A DNA stretch of 64,000 nucleotides from an uncultured Alphaproteobacteria bacterium (GCA_934202735.1 CAKPYH010000001.1:62001-126000); one strand, 5' to 3'. Positions 17,210-25,997 are shown, numbered from the stretch's first letter. Notes: a model not told the origin generated them from the letters alone. Made by a program: numbers and translations.

Positions 17210-18707
17210 CGGTTTTGACCCACCTTTCGGTCAATAAAGCCCGCCGATTTTCGGCCGGAAGCACGGGGGCCAGCGCATCCAAAAGATTCTGTTCCAAAGC
17301 CGATGACCGATTCAACAAAATGACGGCGTTTAACACCGCCTTTCCTACCGGTCCGTCCCGGACCTGTCGCGCAACGGATTCGGCCACTGCCGGCGGATAA
17401 TCCCGTACCCCGCTACCTGTCGGAATCCGGGTCAAATCCATCTCTGATACAGGCCATGCCGCGGGGGCGATATTCCATACCGACCGACAAAAGGCATCAC
17501 GCTCACATGCGGCCAACTCCCTGTCCGCCGGTTCGGGGACCTGATCCGTCAACAGGGAAATCAAGACGGCCGTCCCGGGTACTTTTCGGTGAGCTTCGGC
17601 CCGGGCCAACAGGTCCGCCTTATCCGCCAAAGTCCACACGGCGCGCAAGGCTTTTTCCGATCGTATCAAAGGGGCCGTATCATCTCCCGTCATCATCAAA
17701 ACCACCGGAGCCACAGCCACCAATGCTGCACCGTCCGAGACACTACGCACATAATCTCGCACACGGGAACGCCGTTGTTCCGGGGGAACTGTCATCGCCT
17801 TCTGATACAGACGTGCCCGATATACGGGACCTTCAGTGAGTTTTGTGTTTTTCACCGGTACAGCCAACACACGTTCCCAATCCGTTCGGTTCAGGCCGGC
17901 CCGTTCGGCCGCGGTCAGGCGTACTGTTTCGCCTACATCCGGTGCCAAAGCCAACACACGCCATTGTCCGCGGTTCAAGGGCAACGTCAACACCCGATCG
18001 CCGAACACCCGGGCCGCCAAAGGTAATTCCCACACGGATATATCTGTCGCCGACAAACCGGTCGGCATCGGGTCGGTCGTCCGTTGATAAGCCCGATTCC
18101 CCGCAGCGGTCCACAAGGCATGTCCGTCCGTTCCGGCTTCCCGATAGACATCAAATGCCAAGGCGGCCGGGGCTTCGTCTCCTGCCACATCGGCACAGAC
18201 GGCTCGGATCCACCGTTCATCCGGCCCAAACGCCGCCGGTGTCTCGCCGGCACACGCATCCTGATACCGGCCCAACGCAAACAAAGCGGTCGCCCGATCC
18301 CGGCGTATATCATCGGTCCGGCGGGTCGGCGGTATTTGATCCGTCAACATCAAAACATCTTCAAACAAGCCTTGTGTCAGCAAGACATCGGCCCGGGCCC
18401 GCCAATAGGCTGCCTGTGCCGTATCCAGGCTTTTCACACCCCCTACATCGGTCATCAGGACCATGCGCACTATGGCTCGTTCAGCCCCCGATAGCGGCAA
18501 AGACTGTACGGCATTCAGGTGTTGAATCACCGTTTCTGCCACAGGTTCGGTTCCAAAGACGTCGGCCGTAAAGGGCGTTTTTATGCCAACGGTTCCCTGC
18601 CCTAAACCTGACAAGTCATCTACCACCACTTCGGCTAGGGCAGTCCCACTCCAACACAGAGCCGACAAGAGCAAGCCCCACAAGCCTGCGTGTTTATTTT
18701 TGCCCAT
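17193..18707 (-). CDS. Exported protein of unknown function upstream of xerD
   Basis: 504 residues with a signal peptide (MGKNKHAGLWGLLLSALCWS, cleavage near TALA). The mature chain is mostly helical and Ala/Arg/Asp-rich, with TPR-like pairs of helices at about 90-150 (ARADVLLTQGLFEDVLMLTD, TALFALGRYQDAC). No catalytic motif is recognised. It starts inside the end of the 47-residue membrane-protein gene and overlaps xerD, so all three are translationally coupled. Periplasmic location is inferred from the signal peptide. Envelope-related function is suggested only by the neighbours. Confidence 0.6.
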   Translation of the reverse strand: MGKNKHAGLWGLLLSALCWSGTALAEVVVDDLSGLGQGTVGIKTPFTADVFGTEPVAETVIQHLNAVQSLPLSGAERAIVRMVLMTDVGGVKSLDTAQAAYWRARADVLLTQGLFEDVLMLTDQIPPTRRTDDIRRDRATALFALGRYQDACAGETPAAFGPDERWIRAVCADVAGDEAPAALAFDVYREAGTDGHALWTAAGNRAYQRTTDPMPTGLSATDISVWELPLAARVFGDRVLTLPLNRGQWRVLALAPDVGETVRLTAAERAGLNRTDWERVLAVPVKNTKLTEGPVYRARLYQKAMTVPPEQRRSRVRDYVRSVSDGAALVAVAPVVLMMTGDDTAPLIRSEKALRAVWTLADKADLLARAEAHRKVPGTAVLISLLTDQVPEPADRELAACERDAFCRSVWNIAPAAWPVSEMDLTRIPTGSGVRDYPPAVAESVARQVRDGPVGKAVLNAVILLNRSSALEQNLLDALAPVLPAENRRALLTERWVKTVGQIY

Positions 18708-18837
18708 AAATCACCGTTGTTTCTACATCTCGTTGTGTGGGGGTAAAATCCCAAAAGGCCACAAAAGCCAAAAAGGCCGCCACCAACCCGATCACGATTT
18801 TAACGATCGGATATTTTCTGTCTGCTTTTGAACGCAT
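18694..18837 (-). CDS. Small single-pass membrane protein, unknown
   Basis: 47 residues: a basic cytoplasmic start (MRSKADRKYP), one membrane helix (IVKIVIGLVAAFLAFVAFW) and a short tail DFTPTQRDVETTVIYGQK. AAGGAGTTAAAC precedes the ATG at 18837. It is the first gene of the xerD-lptFD-surA-folD operon, with its own consensus promoter, and overlaps the next gene by 14 bases. The strong ribosome binding site, coupling and membrane-protein composition support a real gene. No family is recognised. Confidence 0.6.
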   Translation of the reverse strand: MRSKADRKYPIVKIVIGLVAAFLAFVAFWDFTPTQRDVETTVIYGQK

Positions 18838-18847
18838 GTTTAACTCC

Positions 18848-18876
18848 TTGACTGCTGATTAAAAAAATGCTATGAT
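18848..18876 (+). promoter_or_regulatory. Promoter of aroK
   Basis: TTGACT (18848-18853), 17-base spacer, TATGAT (18871-18876). A start near 18883 excludes the longest aroK reading frame (ATG at 18872) and supports the ATG at 18923. It lies face to face with the minus-strand promoter at 18884-18912. Confidence 0.7.
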
Positions 18877-18883
18877 CGGTTTC

Positions 18884-18912
18884 AGATTATTCTTTTTAAT
18901 TTATTTTGTCAA
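18884..18912 (-). promoter_or_regulatory. Promoter of the xerD-lptFD-surA-folD operon
   Basis: TTGACA (18907-18912), 17-base spacer, TAATCT (18884-18889) on the minus strand. Predicted start near 18877, 40 bases before the 47-residue gene. It faces and overlaps the aroK promoter at 18848-18876. Confidence 0.7.
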
Positions 18913-18922
18913 GAAAGAACTG

Positions 18923-19507
18923 ATGAAACAGAAACTCATTCAACCTAAAATTATCCTGTTGGTCGGGATGATGGGGGCCGGAAAGACCAGCTTGGGACGC
19001 ATTGTCGCCCGCCGCCTGGGCCTGCCTTTTTTAGACAGTGATAAGGAAATAGAGATGATGACGGGCTTTACCATTTCGGACCTGTTTGCCCGCTATGGAG
19101 AGCAAGAATTCCGCGCCGGAGAAGAACGGGTCATGGCTCGTTTGTTATCGGGGGAACCGTGTGTTTTATCTTCGGGGGGCGGGGCCTTCTTGTCCGAAAA
19201 GACCCGCCGGCTGGCGGCCCAAAAAGCCGTATCCGTCTGGATTAAAGCGGACTCGGACGTTATATCGGGTCGTACCCAGGGCCGCACGCATCGTCCGTTG
19301 GTCCCGGCGGCAGATAACAAGCGGATTATTGAACGCCTGGTTCAGGAATGCTATCCCGTTTATGCCTCCGCGGACATTACCATTCCGTCTTATGATGAGC
19401 ATCCGTCCAAAACGGTCATCCGCCTGTTAAAGGCTTTGGCGGACCGTTCCGTCATCACACCGTGGACTCCCACCCGTAAACCATCAAGCAGGAAACAAAA
19501 ATCATGA
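18923..19507 (+). CDS. aroK: Shikimate kinase
   Basis: 194 residues. It phosphorylates shikimate at O3 with ATP, step five of chorismate synthesis. Motifs: P-loop GMMGAGKTSLGR, the Asp of LPFLDSDKEIE, the shikimate-binding Arg in EQEFRAGEERVM, GGGAF, and the adenine/lid region RTHRPLV. The start at 18923 is chosen because the predicted transcript begins near 18883. The stop overlaps the start of the CorC-like gene by four bases (ATGA). In many Alphaproteobacteria aroB lies next to aroK; here aroB is absent between them. The C-terminal 15 residues are basic and extra. Confidence 0.93.
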   Translation: MKQKLIQPKIILLVGMMGAGKTSLGRIVARRLGLPFLDSDKEIEMMTGFTISDLFARYGEQEFRAGEERVMARLLSGEPCVLSSGGGAFLSEKTRRLAAQKAVSVWIKADSDVISGRTQGRTHRPLVPAADNKRIIERLVQECYPVYASADITIPSYDEHPSKTVIRLLKALADRSVITPWTPTRKPSSRKQKS

Positions 19508-20760
19508 CATCTTATATTATTTTACTTTTTTTATTAGCGTGTTCTTTTTTCTTTTCGGGTACGGAAACCGCCATCACATCGGTTTCGTCCCCTTTGTTGC
19601 ACGAGCAGGAAAAGCAAGGCAACCACCGGGCCGCCGTTTTGAACCGCTTGAAAAGTCAAAGTGATCGTTTGCTGGGGACTTTGTTGTTCGGCAATAATAT
19701 CGTGAACATTGCCTCCACCGCCATCGCCACCCGATTGCTGATTGACGCATTCGGGCAGGAATGGGGGGTGATTTTATCCACTTTTGTGGTTAGTTTTGTC
19801 ATTTTAATTTTCTCCGAGATTTTACCCAAGACGTATGCATTATCCATTCCCTACACTTTTTCTATGGCGGTCACACCGATCCTGTATGTGTGTATGATGG
19901 TGTTTCGGCCGTTTGTCGCGGGTATGAATTGGCTTTCCGGGCGGGTCATGTGCCTGTTGCCGCGGGCCAAGCAATCCGAAGACCTGGAAGCCAAATTAAA
20001 AGCCGAAATTCGCGGGACACTGGATTTGAACAGCGGGCGTGCGCTGGACCAGGAACAAAACATGCTGAAAAGCGTTTTGGACCTGGACGATGTGACGGTG
20101 GAAGATATTATGCAACATCGCAGTCATATTGTCTCTCTCAGCGTCCAAACACCGCAAGCCGAGTTATTTGACTTTATCGCCCGTACACCGTTCAGTCGCA
20201 TACCGCTTTGGCGGGGCAAGCGGGATAACATTGTCGGGATTTTACATGTCAAAGCGGCGCTGCGTATGATCAATCAAATAGCGACCGGAGCCAAAAAAAT
20301 CAATGTCATGGATTATTGTGTCAAGCCTTGGTTTGTCCTGAATACAACGTCCCTGATGGATCAGTTGCACGCGTTCAAGAAAAAACGAGAACACTTTGCC
20401 TTGGTGGTTGATGAATACGGCGATGTACAAGGGCTTGTCACGCTGGAAGACGTTTTGGAAGAAATTGTCGGAGATATTTCCGATGAAAATGATACGGATA
20501 AATCCGACCTGACCCCCATTAAAACCGATGCGGGAGCCTGGCGTGTAGACGGTGCCACTACTCTACGCGATTTGAACCGCCATTTTCATTGGGAATTGCC
20601 CGATGATAATGCTGCTACAGTGGCCGGATTGATTCTGTATCGGGCCGAAAAGATTCCGAAACAAGGCCAATCTTTAATGATTGACGGCTTTACGTTTACG
20701 ATTACGGAACGTACCGGCAATCGGCTGGTGACCATAGATATTTTACCCCCGGCGAACTAG
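19504..20760 (+). CDS. CorC/HlyC-type CNNM-CBS membrane protein
   Basis: 418 residues. An N-terminal CNNM/DUF21 membrane domain (about 1-185) begins LLFLLACSFFFSGTETAITS. Two CBS domains follow at about 200-320 (VEDIMQHRSHIV, FSRIPLWRGKRDNIVGIL, HFALVVDEYGDVQGLVTLED), then a CorC_HlyC domain at about 335-415 (WRVDGATTLRDLNRHFHWEL). The family is linked to Mg2+ or divalent-ion export and was historically named for haemolysin, so haemolysis should not be assumed. It is coupled to aroK by an ATGA overlap, the usual neighbour order in Rhodospirillales minus aroB. Confidence 0.88.
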   Translation: MTSYIILLFLLACSFFFSGTETAITSVSSPLLHEQEKQGNHRAAVLNRLKSQSDRLLGTLLFGNNIVNIASTAIATRLLIDAFGQEWGVILSTFVVSFVILIFSEILPKTYALSIPYTFSMAVTPILYVCMMVFRPFVAGMNWLSGRVMCLLPRAKQSEDLEAKLKAEIRGTLDLNSGRALDQEQNMLKSVLDLDDVTVEDIMQHRSHIVSLSVQTPQAELFDFIARTPFSRIPLWRGKRDNIVGILHVKAALRMINQIATGAKKINVMDYCVKPWFVLNTTSLMDQLHAFKKKREHFALVVDEYGDVQGLVTLEDVLEEIVGDISDENDTDKSDLTPIKTDAGAWRVDGATTLRDLNRHFHWELPDDNAATVAGLILYRAEKIPKQGQSLMIDGFTFTITERTGNRLVTIDILPPAN

Positions 20761-20830
20761 AACGATCTTTTTTCCCACACCATATTCGTCTTATCGTCTG
20801 CGGCCTTGTCCCTAACAATCTCTCTCCCCC

Positions 20831-20930
20831 GTCATCTTCCGGGCTTGACCCGGGCACTCACTCTTACCTGTCATCTTCGGACGCTATTTTTCTTTCGTCA
20901 TCTTCGGGCCCCACCGGATATCCAGGGAAC
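20831..20930. repeat. Cluster of GTCATCTTCGGGC-type dispersed repeats
   Basis: Three copies start at 20831, 20870 and 20897. The first reads GTCATCTTCC GGGCTTGACC then CGGGCACTCA; the third ends in a CACCGGATATCCAGG variant. The same family recurs at 21371-21500 and, inverted, at 23074-23140 and 23242-23270. Copies contain short palindromes (GGGCTTGACCCGGG). Likely a REP-like intergenic element; spacing is irregular and copies diverge. The rest of 20761-20948 holds no gene that I can see. Confidence 0.75.
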
Positions 20931-20948
20931 ATAAAGTCTTCTTTCTTT

Positions 20949-21131
20949 TCACTGTGTTTCACGGGTACACGTCCGCATGTACAGGGTTCCCGTCAAAACA
21001 TTGTGTTCCATCACACACCGGGTAATGGTCAGGCTCTTATCGGGATTGACATGTACGTCCGAAACAACCGGCACCTGCGAACACGCCCCCAGGGACAAGG
21101 CAACACCCCATACGATTAAAATCCGTTTCAT
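20949..21131 (-). CDS. Small lipoprotein of unknown function
   Basis: 60 residues beginning MKRILIVWGVALSLGACSQV. Lipobox LGAC, lipidation at Cys17. The mature chain is 44 residues with two further cysteines (TRCVMEHN, RTCTRE) that could form a disulfide. GGAAGGTGA precedes the start. It is an orphan between repeat clusters and has no recognised family. Confidence 0.6.
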   Translation of the reverse strand: MKRILIVWGVALSLGACSQVPVVSDVHVNPDKSLTITRCVMEHNVLTGTLYMRTCTRETQ

Positions 21132-21370
21132 CATTCACCTTCCGAAAAGCCTTGATGAGAGGCGGCTGGAAGTTAGTAACTATTTTAGGAATAGTGCGAT
21201 ATATTCGGCCAAAAAGCATTATTCTATCGCCTTCCAGCCAAAGCCGGACAGGCAATTTTGCCTTATTTTCCTAAAAGGGTTACTACACCCCGGGGCAGGA
21301 ATCACCTGCCTTATTTTTACTTTATCCGATTTTCAGAGAAATGTCAAAGGGAAAGTGAATAAACGACAGA

Positions 21371-21466
21371 TGTCATCTTCGAGCGTTTATTTTCTTTTGT
21401 CATCTTCGGGCTTGACCCACACACTTACTCCCCCCCTGTCATCTTCGGTCCCTATTTTTAAGAATT
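21371..21466. repeat. Second cluster of dispersed repeats
   Basis: Copies of the TGTCATCTTCG unit start at 21371, 21399 and 21437, same orientation as the 20.8-kb cluster. The 670-base gap 21135-21804 otherwise holds only this cluster, the inverted-repeat arm at 21467-21533 and, from 21530 to 21780, short hairpins (GGACAACCCTTTGTCC and CCGCC...GGCGG) without a credible gene. Confidence 0.7.
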
Positions 21467-21533
21467 GTCATCTTCGGGCTTGACCCGGAGATCCATAGGG
21501 AAGAGAAGTCAATATATTATAAGGATTTCAGTA
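21467..21533 (+). repeat. Left arm of inverted repeat flanking the pilin-like gene
   Basis: Begins with GTCATCTTCGGGC and a GGAGATCCA stretch. A 27-base core (21502-21528, containing GTCAATATATTATAAGG) is identical, inverted, at 23210-23236. Outer parts match with small gaps. Confidence 0.8.
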
Positions 21534-21804
21534 CTCCTGGATTTTCGCTTCCGCGGGACTGCGTAAATAAAAAGTTGCCGGTGGCAAGTTTTTATGCGCA
21601 AGGCAATGAGCCTTATTGAAAACAAGGACAACCCTTTGTCCGCCGTTTGAAATATAGGCGGAATTGAACAAGGTAATAGTGAGAAACCGGGAATGACAGA
21701 ACAGTCCTTATTTCCACACCATCCCCCATACCACAAAGGGGCCCCAACCGGAACCCCCTTGCACACTTGAACCGTATCCTAAACATACAATCTACAGTCA
21801 ATGG

Positions 21805-22941
21805 TTATTTTTTCCGGACACAGTACCCACCTGTCATTTCACGATTAGGACATTTCGCACATTCCGTTGCATCAGCTGCGACAGCAGCGTCATATTGACA
21901 ATAAGTACAATAACCATCACTACCTCTAAATTGTTTATCACTACATATAAGTGCACACCTCCCATCTAGCATAACACGATTAGAACACTTCGCACATTCA
22001 GACTCATCAGCCGGTGCCGCTATATTAGCCCCACAAGGCCAACAAAAGCCATCGTTGGCCATGAAACGGTTGGAACATTTAGCACATTCTGTCGCATTAG
22101 TAATCGTGAAATCCGACCGTTGATCACAAGGCCAGCAAGCACCATTATTGTCTCTCCAGCCATCATCACATATAGGGACACATTCCCCGTTGTCGTTCAT
22201 TTCACGATTGGGACACTTCGCACATTCCGTTGCATCTGCTGAGATCGCAGTGTTATAATTACAAGGCCAACAAAAGCCAGTGTTGTTCATGAAACGATTA
22301 GGACACTTCGCACATTCTGTCGCATCAATAACCGTGATAGCATAGGCTGTACTACAAGCATAACAGCTACCCCACTTCTCTTTCATCGGCTTGTCCCCTG
22401 GGCAATCGTTGTCGCAGGTTTCATCGGCCACACAGGTCCCGTTTTCATCATGCTGACAATAACCGCAGGTCGGGGTATTCCCGCCCTCACCCGCGGCCGG
22501 CGCAAAGGTGAACACAATGGTATTGCCGTCTTCGGCACAGGTATAATCCGCTTTCACTCCGTTCTCCCACACCTTGGTGGCCCCCAAAGTTATTGTACGC
22601 GCCATCTGCACCCCGTTATTCAAAACGTGATTGCAAACGGGCCGAGTAATATCCGATACCGTCAAGGTAAATCCGGGATCCGCCGCAGCCAACGCCACCG
22701 GAAAATCACCGATTTTATTGGCAAACTCCGCGTCCAGTGTCGTGGCCGATACACCCGTCCCTAACAACGTATATGTTGACAAAGCAACCGCCCGTTTATT
22801 CACCCCGTCTATAATATCATTGGCTTTCAACCGATTCATGGCGTATGTATAGCCCGCTATGCCACCGATGGATAAAATCCCCATAATGGCCAAGACCCCC
22901 AGCATTTCCACCATACTGCGGCCGGTTTCATTGTTTCTCAT
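21805..22941 (-). CDS. Prepilin-like protein with five cysteine-rich tandem repeats
   Basis: 378 residues. The N-terminus (MRNNETGRSMVEMLGVLAIMG) is a class III prepilin signal: Gly-7, Glu at +5 and a hydrophobic helix, so prepilin-peptidase cleavage after TG is expected. Residues about 30-165 form a globular pilin-like part with two or three cysteines. From about 170 the chain is cysteine-rich with five copies of a unit centred on (A/E)(T/S)ECAKC(P/S)NRxM, usually ending GFCWPC or GxCxxxC. Start ATG 22941 is set by the promoter at 22983-23011; a longer frame runs upstream into repeats. Possible minor pilin or adhesin. No assembly genes are nearby. Confidence 0.75.
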   Translation of the reverse strand: MRNNETGRSMVEMLGVLAIMGILSIGGIAGYTYAMNRLKANDIIDGVNKRAVALSTYTLLGTGVSATTLDAEFANKIGDFPVALAAADPGFTLTVSDITRPVCNHVLNNGVQMARTITLGATKVWENGVKADYTCAEDGNTIVFTFAPAAGEGGNTPTCGYCQHDENGTCVADETCDNDCPGDKPMKEKWGSCYACSTAYAITVIDATECAKCPNRFMNNTGFCWPCNYNTAISADATECAKCPNREMNDNGECVPICDDGWRDNNGACWPCDQRSDFTITNATECAKCSNRFMANDGFCWPCGANIAAPADESECAKCSNRVMLDGRCALICSDKQFRGSDGYCTYCQYDAAVAADATECAKCPNREMTGGYCVRKK

Positions 22942-22982
22942 TTTGCTTTCCCTTTCTTGATTGAGTTTTCTCTTTGGCTCGG

Positions 22983-23011
22983 AGTGTATCACTATCTCTG
23001 TTTTTCTGCAA
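22983..23011 (-). promoter_or_regulatory. Promoter of the pilin-like gene
   Basis: TTGCAG (23006-23011), 17-base spacer, TACACT (22983-22988) on the minus strand; predicted start near 22976, 35 bases before the ATG. This rules out the longer reading frame that begins at 23127. Confidence 0.6.
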
Positions 23012-23073
23012 CAGTTATTTTGAACAATTTTGAATTTTTTTGATACGGTGGTTTGTTTTAATTGACTTCTTTC

Positions 23074-23142
23074 CTGGATCTCCGGTGGGGCCCGAAGATG
23101 ACAGGAAAGCGTGAGTACCCGGGTCAAGCCCGAAGATGACAG
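23074..23142. repeat. Inverted-orientation dispersed repeats
   Basis: Two copies of the repeat family read on the minus strand: one at 23074-23102 and one at about 23118-23142 (GGGTCAAGCCCGAAGATGAC). The 470-base gap 22942-23412 contains these, the pilin promoter, the right inverted-repeat arm, an unrelated short palindrome near 23173-23196 (TTCCCATGAAAATGGGAA) and the rplQ terminator; no gene is seen. Confidence 0.7.
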
Positions 23143-23203
23143 GAAAGTGTGAGTGTCCGGGGCCCCTTACCTTGTCATTCCCATGAAAATGGGAATCCAT
23201 TGG

Positions 23204-23270
23204 GCACTAAAATCCTTATAATATATTGACTTCTCTTTACCCTGGATCTCCGGTGGGGCCCGAAGATGAC
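23204..23270 (-). repeat. Right arm of inverted repeat flanking the pilin-like gene
   Basis: Reverse complement of the left arm at 21467-21533, with the identical 27-base core at 23210-23236 and a GGAGATCCAGGG/GTCATCTTCGGGC end at 23242-23270. Confidence 0.8.
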
Positions 23271-23363
23271 AAAAGAAAATAAACGCCCGAAGAGCCAAAG
23301 GGAAGAAATCCTTGTCCCCCTGTGTATCGTGCCACAGACTTTCTAACAGGTACCCCGGCCTGA

Positions 23364-23398
23364 CAAAAAAACACCCCGATCAACCGATGGGGTGTTCT
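23364..23398 (-). terminator. Rho-independent terminator of the alpha operon
   Basis: Minus strand reads AACACCCC, a loop of about ten bases (ATCGGTTGAT), GGGGTGTT and a run of seven T. It lies about 15 bases past the rplQ stop. Confidence 0.85.
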
Positions 23399-23412
23399 TT
23401 CCTAACCGATAC

Positions 23413-23925
23413 TTATTCTGCTTTTGCAGTGGCCTTTTTGGCTTTTTCGGCTTTCGGTTCTTTTTTGGCCTTAGCGGGTTTCTTTTCCGCTTTAACTTCT
23501 TCGGCCGGAGTTTCGGCTTCCGCCGCGACTTCCACGACTTGCCCCGAATCTTTACCTTTGGCCGTTATATCGCGGTCCACCAATTCCACAATCGCCATAG
23601 GGGCGCAATCACCAAAGCGGAAACCCGCTTTTAACACGCGCACATAGCCACCTTTACGTTCTTTGTACCGCGGCCCCAAAACGGTCAGCATTTTTTCCAC
23701 GGCCTTGTCATCACGCAGGAAAGACAGCAATTGCCGCCGGATATGGAGTGTATTTTCTTTACCTTTTGTGACCAATTTTTCAAAGATTGGCCGCAATTCC
23801 TTGGCTTTCGGCAAAGTTGTTTTAATTTGTTCATGCTTGGTCAATGCGACCGCCATATTGGCGAACATAGACCGCCGATGAGCAATTTTTTTATTTAATG
23901 TTCTTTTTTTAAAACCGTGACGCAT
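23413..23925 (-). CDS. rplQ: Ribosomal protein bL17
   Basis: 170 residues from [13 protein letters not shown]. bL17 is a large-subunit protein near the tunnel exit. The first 120 residues match the family. The last 50 form a Lys/Ala/Glu tail ([20 protein letters not shown]) absent from E. coli and likely disordered. The ATG at 23925 has AAAGGAAA upstream and is preferred over an upstream in-frame ATG. Last gene of the rpsM-rpsK-rpoA-rplQ transcript, followed by a terminator. Confidence 0.95.
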   Translation of the reverse strand: MRHGFKKRTLNKKIAHRRSMFANMAVALTKHEQIKTTLPKAKELRPIFEKLVTKGKENTLHIRRQLLSFLRDDKAVEKMLTVLGPRYKERKGGYVRVLKAGFRFGDCAPMAIVELVDRDITAKGKDSGQVVEVAAEAETPAEEVKAEKKPAKAKKEPKAEKAKKATAKAE

Positions 23926-24045
23926 TTTGTTTTTCCTTTCATGTTGCAAGGCCTTGAACGCGCAAAGCCGATAGTGTTAGCCGGAACATCCACACCCGTC
24001 AGGCAATGTAAAGTCCGGACGCCGGAGCCGTCCCCGGCGATTTGA

Positions 24046-25062
24046 TTACGATTCCGAATCCACGGTTGCGGACAAGGCTTCCAAGTCTTCGGGAGGCCAC
24101 CCTTCCACCTGCATACCCAGGTGCAAGTCCATCGTTGCCAGCAATTCTTTGATTTCGTTCAAGGACTTGCGGCCGAAGTTCGGTGTCCGCAGCATTTCGG
24201 ATTCCGTTTTTTGGACCAGGTCGCCAATATAAATAATGTTGTCGTTTTTCAGGCAGTTGGCCGAACGGACAGACAATTCCAGTTCATCCACCTTTAACAA
24301 CAGGTTTTTGTTGAACGGTAATTCGGCGATCTTGTCTTCTATGGTCGCTTCTTCCGGTTCTTCAAAGTTGATAAAGACTTTCAACTGTTCCTGCAAAATA
24401 CGGGCCGCCAAAGCAACGGCATCTTCCGGCGTAATCACGCCGTTTGTTTCCACCGTCAGGTACAGTTTATCATAGTCGGTTTGTTGACCCACACGGGCAT
24501 TGACCGTCTTATAGATCACCGACTTGACCGGCGAGTAAATAGAGTCAATCGGCAACAATCCGATCGGACAATCTTCCGGCCGATTTTGTTCTGCCGTCAC
24601 ATAGCCTTTACCGGTGTTGACCATCATTTCAATAGAAATACTGGCCCCTTTATCCAAGGTACAGATGACCAAGTCCGGATTCATCACTTCCACCGTATGA
24701 TTGGTCACAATCTGACCGGCCGTCACGACCCCCGGACCCGTCGCATTCAAGTAAATGCGTTGCGGTCCTTCGGCATCCACGCGCAAGGCCAATGATTTAA
24801 TGTTCAGGATAATTTCCGTCACATCTTCACGGACCCCGGGAATGGAAGAAAATTCATGCAGAACACCGGCGATTTTGATAGCCGTCACCGCGCCACCTTG
24901 TAAGGAAGACAACAACACCCGCCGTAAAGCATTTCCCATTGTCGTTGCAAACCCGCGTTCCAACGGTTCCACAACCATGGTAGCCTTACGCCCCGGAATG
25001 ATTTGTTCGTCCGCGCATTTGTCCGGTTTAATCAATTCCTGCCAATTTTTCTGTATCATCAT
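24046..25062 (-). CDS. rpoA: RNA polymerase alpha subunit
   Basis: 338 residues. The N-terminal dimerisation domain ([20 protein letters not shown]) nucleates RNA polymerase assembly. The C-terminal domain ([19 protein letters not shown], then [18 protein letters not shown]) contacts UP elements and activators. It sits between rpsK and rplQ. Unlike in E. coli, rpsD is not between rpsK and rpoA. The first ATG of two is chosen; a GGGGAA site lies upstream. Confidence 0.98.
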   Translation of the reverse strand: MMIQKNWQELIKPDKCADEQIIPGRKATMVVEPLERGFATTMGNALRRVLLSSLQGGAVTAIKIAGVLHEFSSIPGVREDVTEIILNIKSLALRVDAEGPQRIYLNATGPGVVTAGQIVTNHTVEVMNPDLVICTLDKGASISIEMMVNTGKGYVTAEQNRPEDCPIGLLPIDSIYSPVKSVIYKTVNARVGQQTDYDKLYLTVETNGVITPEDAVALAARILQEQLKVFINFEEPEEATIEDKIAELPFNKNLLLKVDELELSVRSANCLKNDNIIYIGDLVQKTESEMLRTPNFGRKSLNEIKELLATMDLHLGMQVEGWPPEDLEALSATVDSES

Positions 25063-25125
25063 AAGAGATTCCCCTTTTGTTAAGAAATGTTATCCGGGAC
25101 GTGTTGCCGTCCCGGGCGTTAAAGA

Positions 25126-25521
25126 TTAAACCCGACGGCGTTTACGCGCACGACAACCGTTGTGCGGCAAGGCCGTAATGTCTTTGATGGACGTAATTAC
25201 CAATCCGGCGGCTTGGAAAGCCCGCAACGCGGATTCACGACCGGTCCCCGGACCCGTCACATACACTTCAACCGTTTTCACACCGTGTTCCATCGCTTTT
25301 TTCGCGGCATCATCGGCGGCCATCTGAGCCGCATACGGCGTAGATTTACGGGAACCTTTGAATCCCTTTAACCCTGCGGAAGACCAAGAAATCGCATTTC
25401 CTTGCGTATCCGTAATGGTAATCATTGTGTTGTTAAAAGAAGAATTGACGTGAGCAACACCCACGGCGATGTTCTTTTTATCGCGGTTTTTTGTCCGCGC
25501 ATTTGTTTTTGTGTCAGCCAT
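25126..25521 (-). CDS. rpsK: Ribosomal protein uS11
   Basis: 131 residues. uS11 lies on the small-subunit platform and contacts mRNA near the Shine-Dalgarno helix. Diagnostic segments are [20 protein letters not shown] and the C-terminal [13 protein letters not shown]. Placed 18 bases after rpsM in the alpha operon. Confidence 0.98.
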   Translation of the reverse strand: MADTKTNARTKNRDKKNIAVGVAHVNSSFNNTMITITDTQGNAISWSSAGLKGFKGSRKSTPYAAQMAADDAAKKAMEHGVKTVEVYVTGPGTGRESALRAFQAAGLVITSIKDITALPHNGCRARKRRRV

Positions 25522-25539
25522 TAAACTATTCCTTTCGCC

Positions 25540-25917
25540 TTACTTCGTGACTTTCTTCTTACCGGCAATGGCAATCGCCTTACCTTTACGGGTCCGCGCA
25601 TTGGTGTGCGTCCGTTGTCCGCGCACAGGCAACCCTTTACGGTGGCGCAAGCCGCGATAGCAGCCCAAATCCGTCAACCGTTTGATATTCAAAGAAACTT
25701 CACGACGCAAGTCCCCTTCTACATGATAGGAACTGTCAATCAACTCACGAATTTTTAACGTTTCGTCATCCGTCAGGTCACTCACGCGTTTATGTGCGGG
25801 AATGCCCACTTTTTCGCAGATTTCTTCTGCTTTTTTCCGTCCGATACCGTAAATATATGTCAAGCCAATGACAACCAATTTACCTGTCGGAATGTTTACA
25901 CCAGCAATACGTGCCAA
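25540..25917 (-). CDS. rpsM: Ribosomal protein uS13, TTG start
   Basis: 125 residues. uS13 sits in the small-subunit head and forms intersubunit bridges. The family starts [10 protein letters not shown]; here the matching codons are TTG GCA CGT ATT, so the start is the TTG at 25917, with GGAGAAAG five bases upstream. The upstream in-frame ATG at 25983 would lie only eight bases from the predicted transcription start. C-terminus [18 protein letters not shown] is typical. First gene of the alpha operon. Confidence 0.95.
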   Translation of the reverse strand: MARIAGVNIPTGKLVVIGLTYIYGIGRKKAEEICEKVGIPAHKRVSDLTDDETLKIRELIDSSYHVEGDLRREVSLNIKRLTDLGCYRGLRHRKGLPVRGQRTHTNARTRKGKAIAIAGKKKVTK

Positions 25918-25997
25918 GGTACTTTCTCCATTAAGCCTATAAAAAACAATAAAATTTAAGTCCAGACCCTTCCATAAAGACACCTGAACGAGCGGGA

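Noticed and set aside
18872..18922. Longer aroK start at 18872
   Set aside because: The ATG lies inside the -10 box of the predicted promoter.
19504..20760. Haemolysin function for the CorC/HlyC-type gene
   Set aside because: The domain set (CNNM, two CBS, CorC_HlyC) points to ion transport; haemolysis is a historical label.
21509..21766. 85-codon minus-strand reading frame
   Set aside because: Lies in repeat and hairpin sequence, no ribosome binding site, composition unlike protein; likely spurious.
23015..23200. 61-codon minus-strand frame and the 62-codon upstream extension of the pilin-like gene
   Set aside because: Both translate the dispersed repeats; the promoter at 22983-23011 lies inside them.
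20831..23270. CRISPR-like array from the repeated GTCATCTTCGGGC units
   Set aside because: Spacing is irregular, copies diverge and occur in both orientations, and no cas genes are nearby. They behave as dispersed intergenic repeats.
25918..25983. ATG start for rpsM at 25983
   Set aside because: Adds 22 residues not found in uS13 and lies eight bases from the predicted transcription start.
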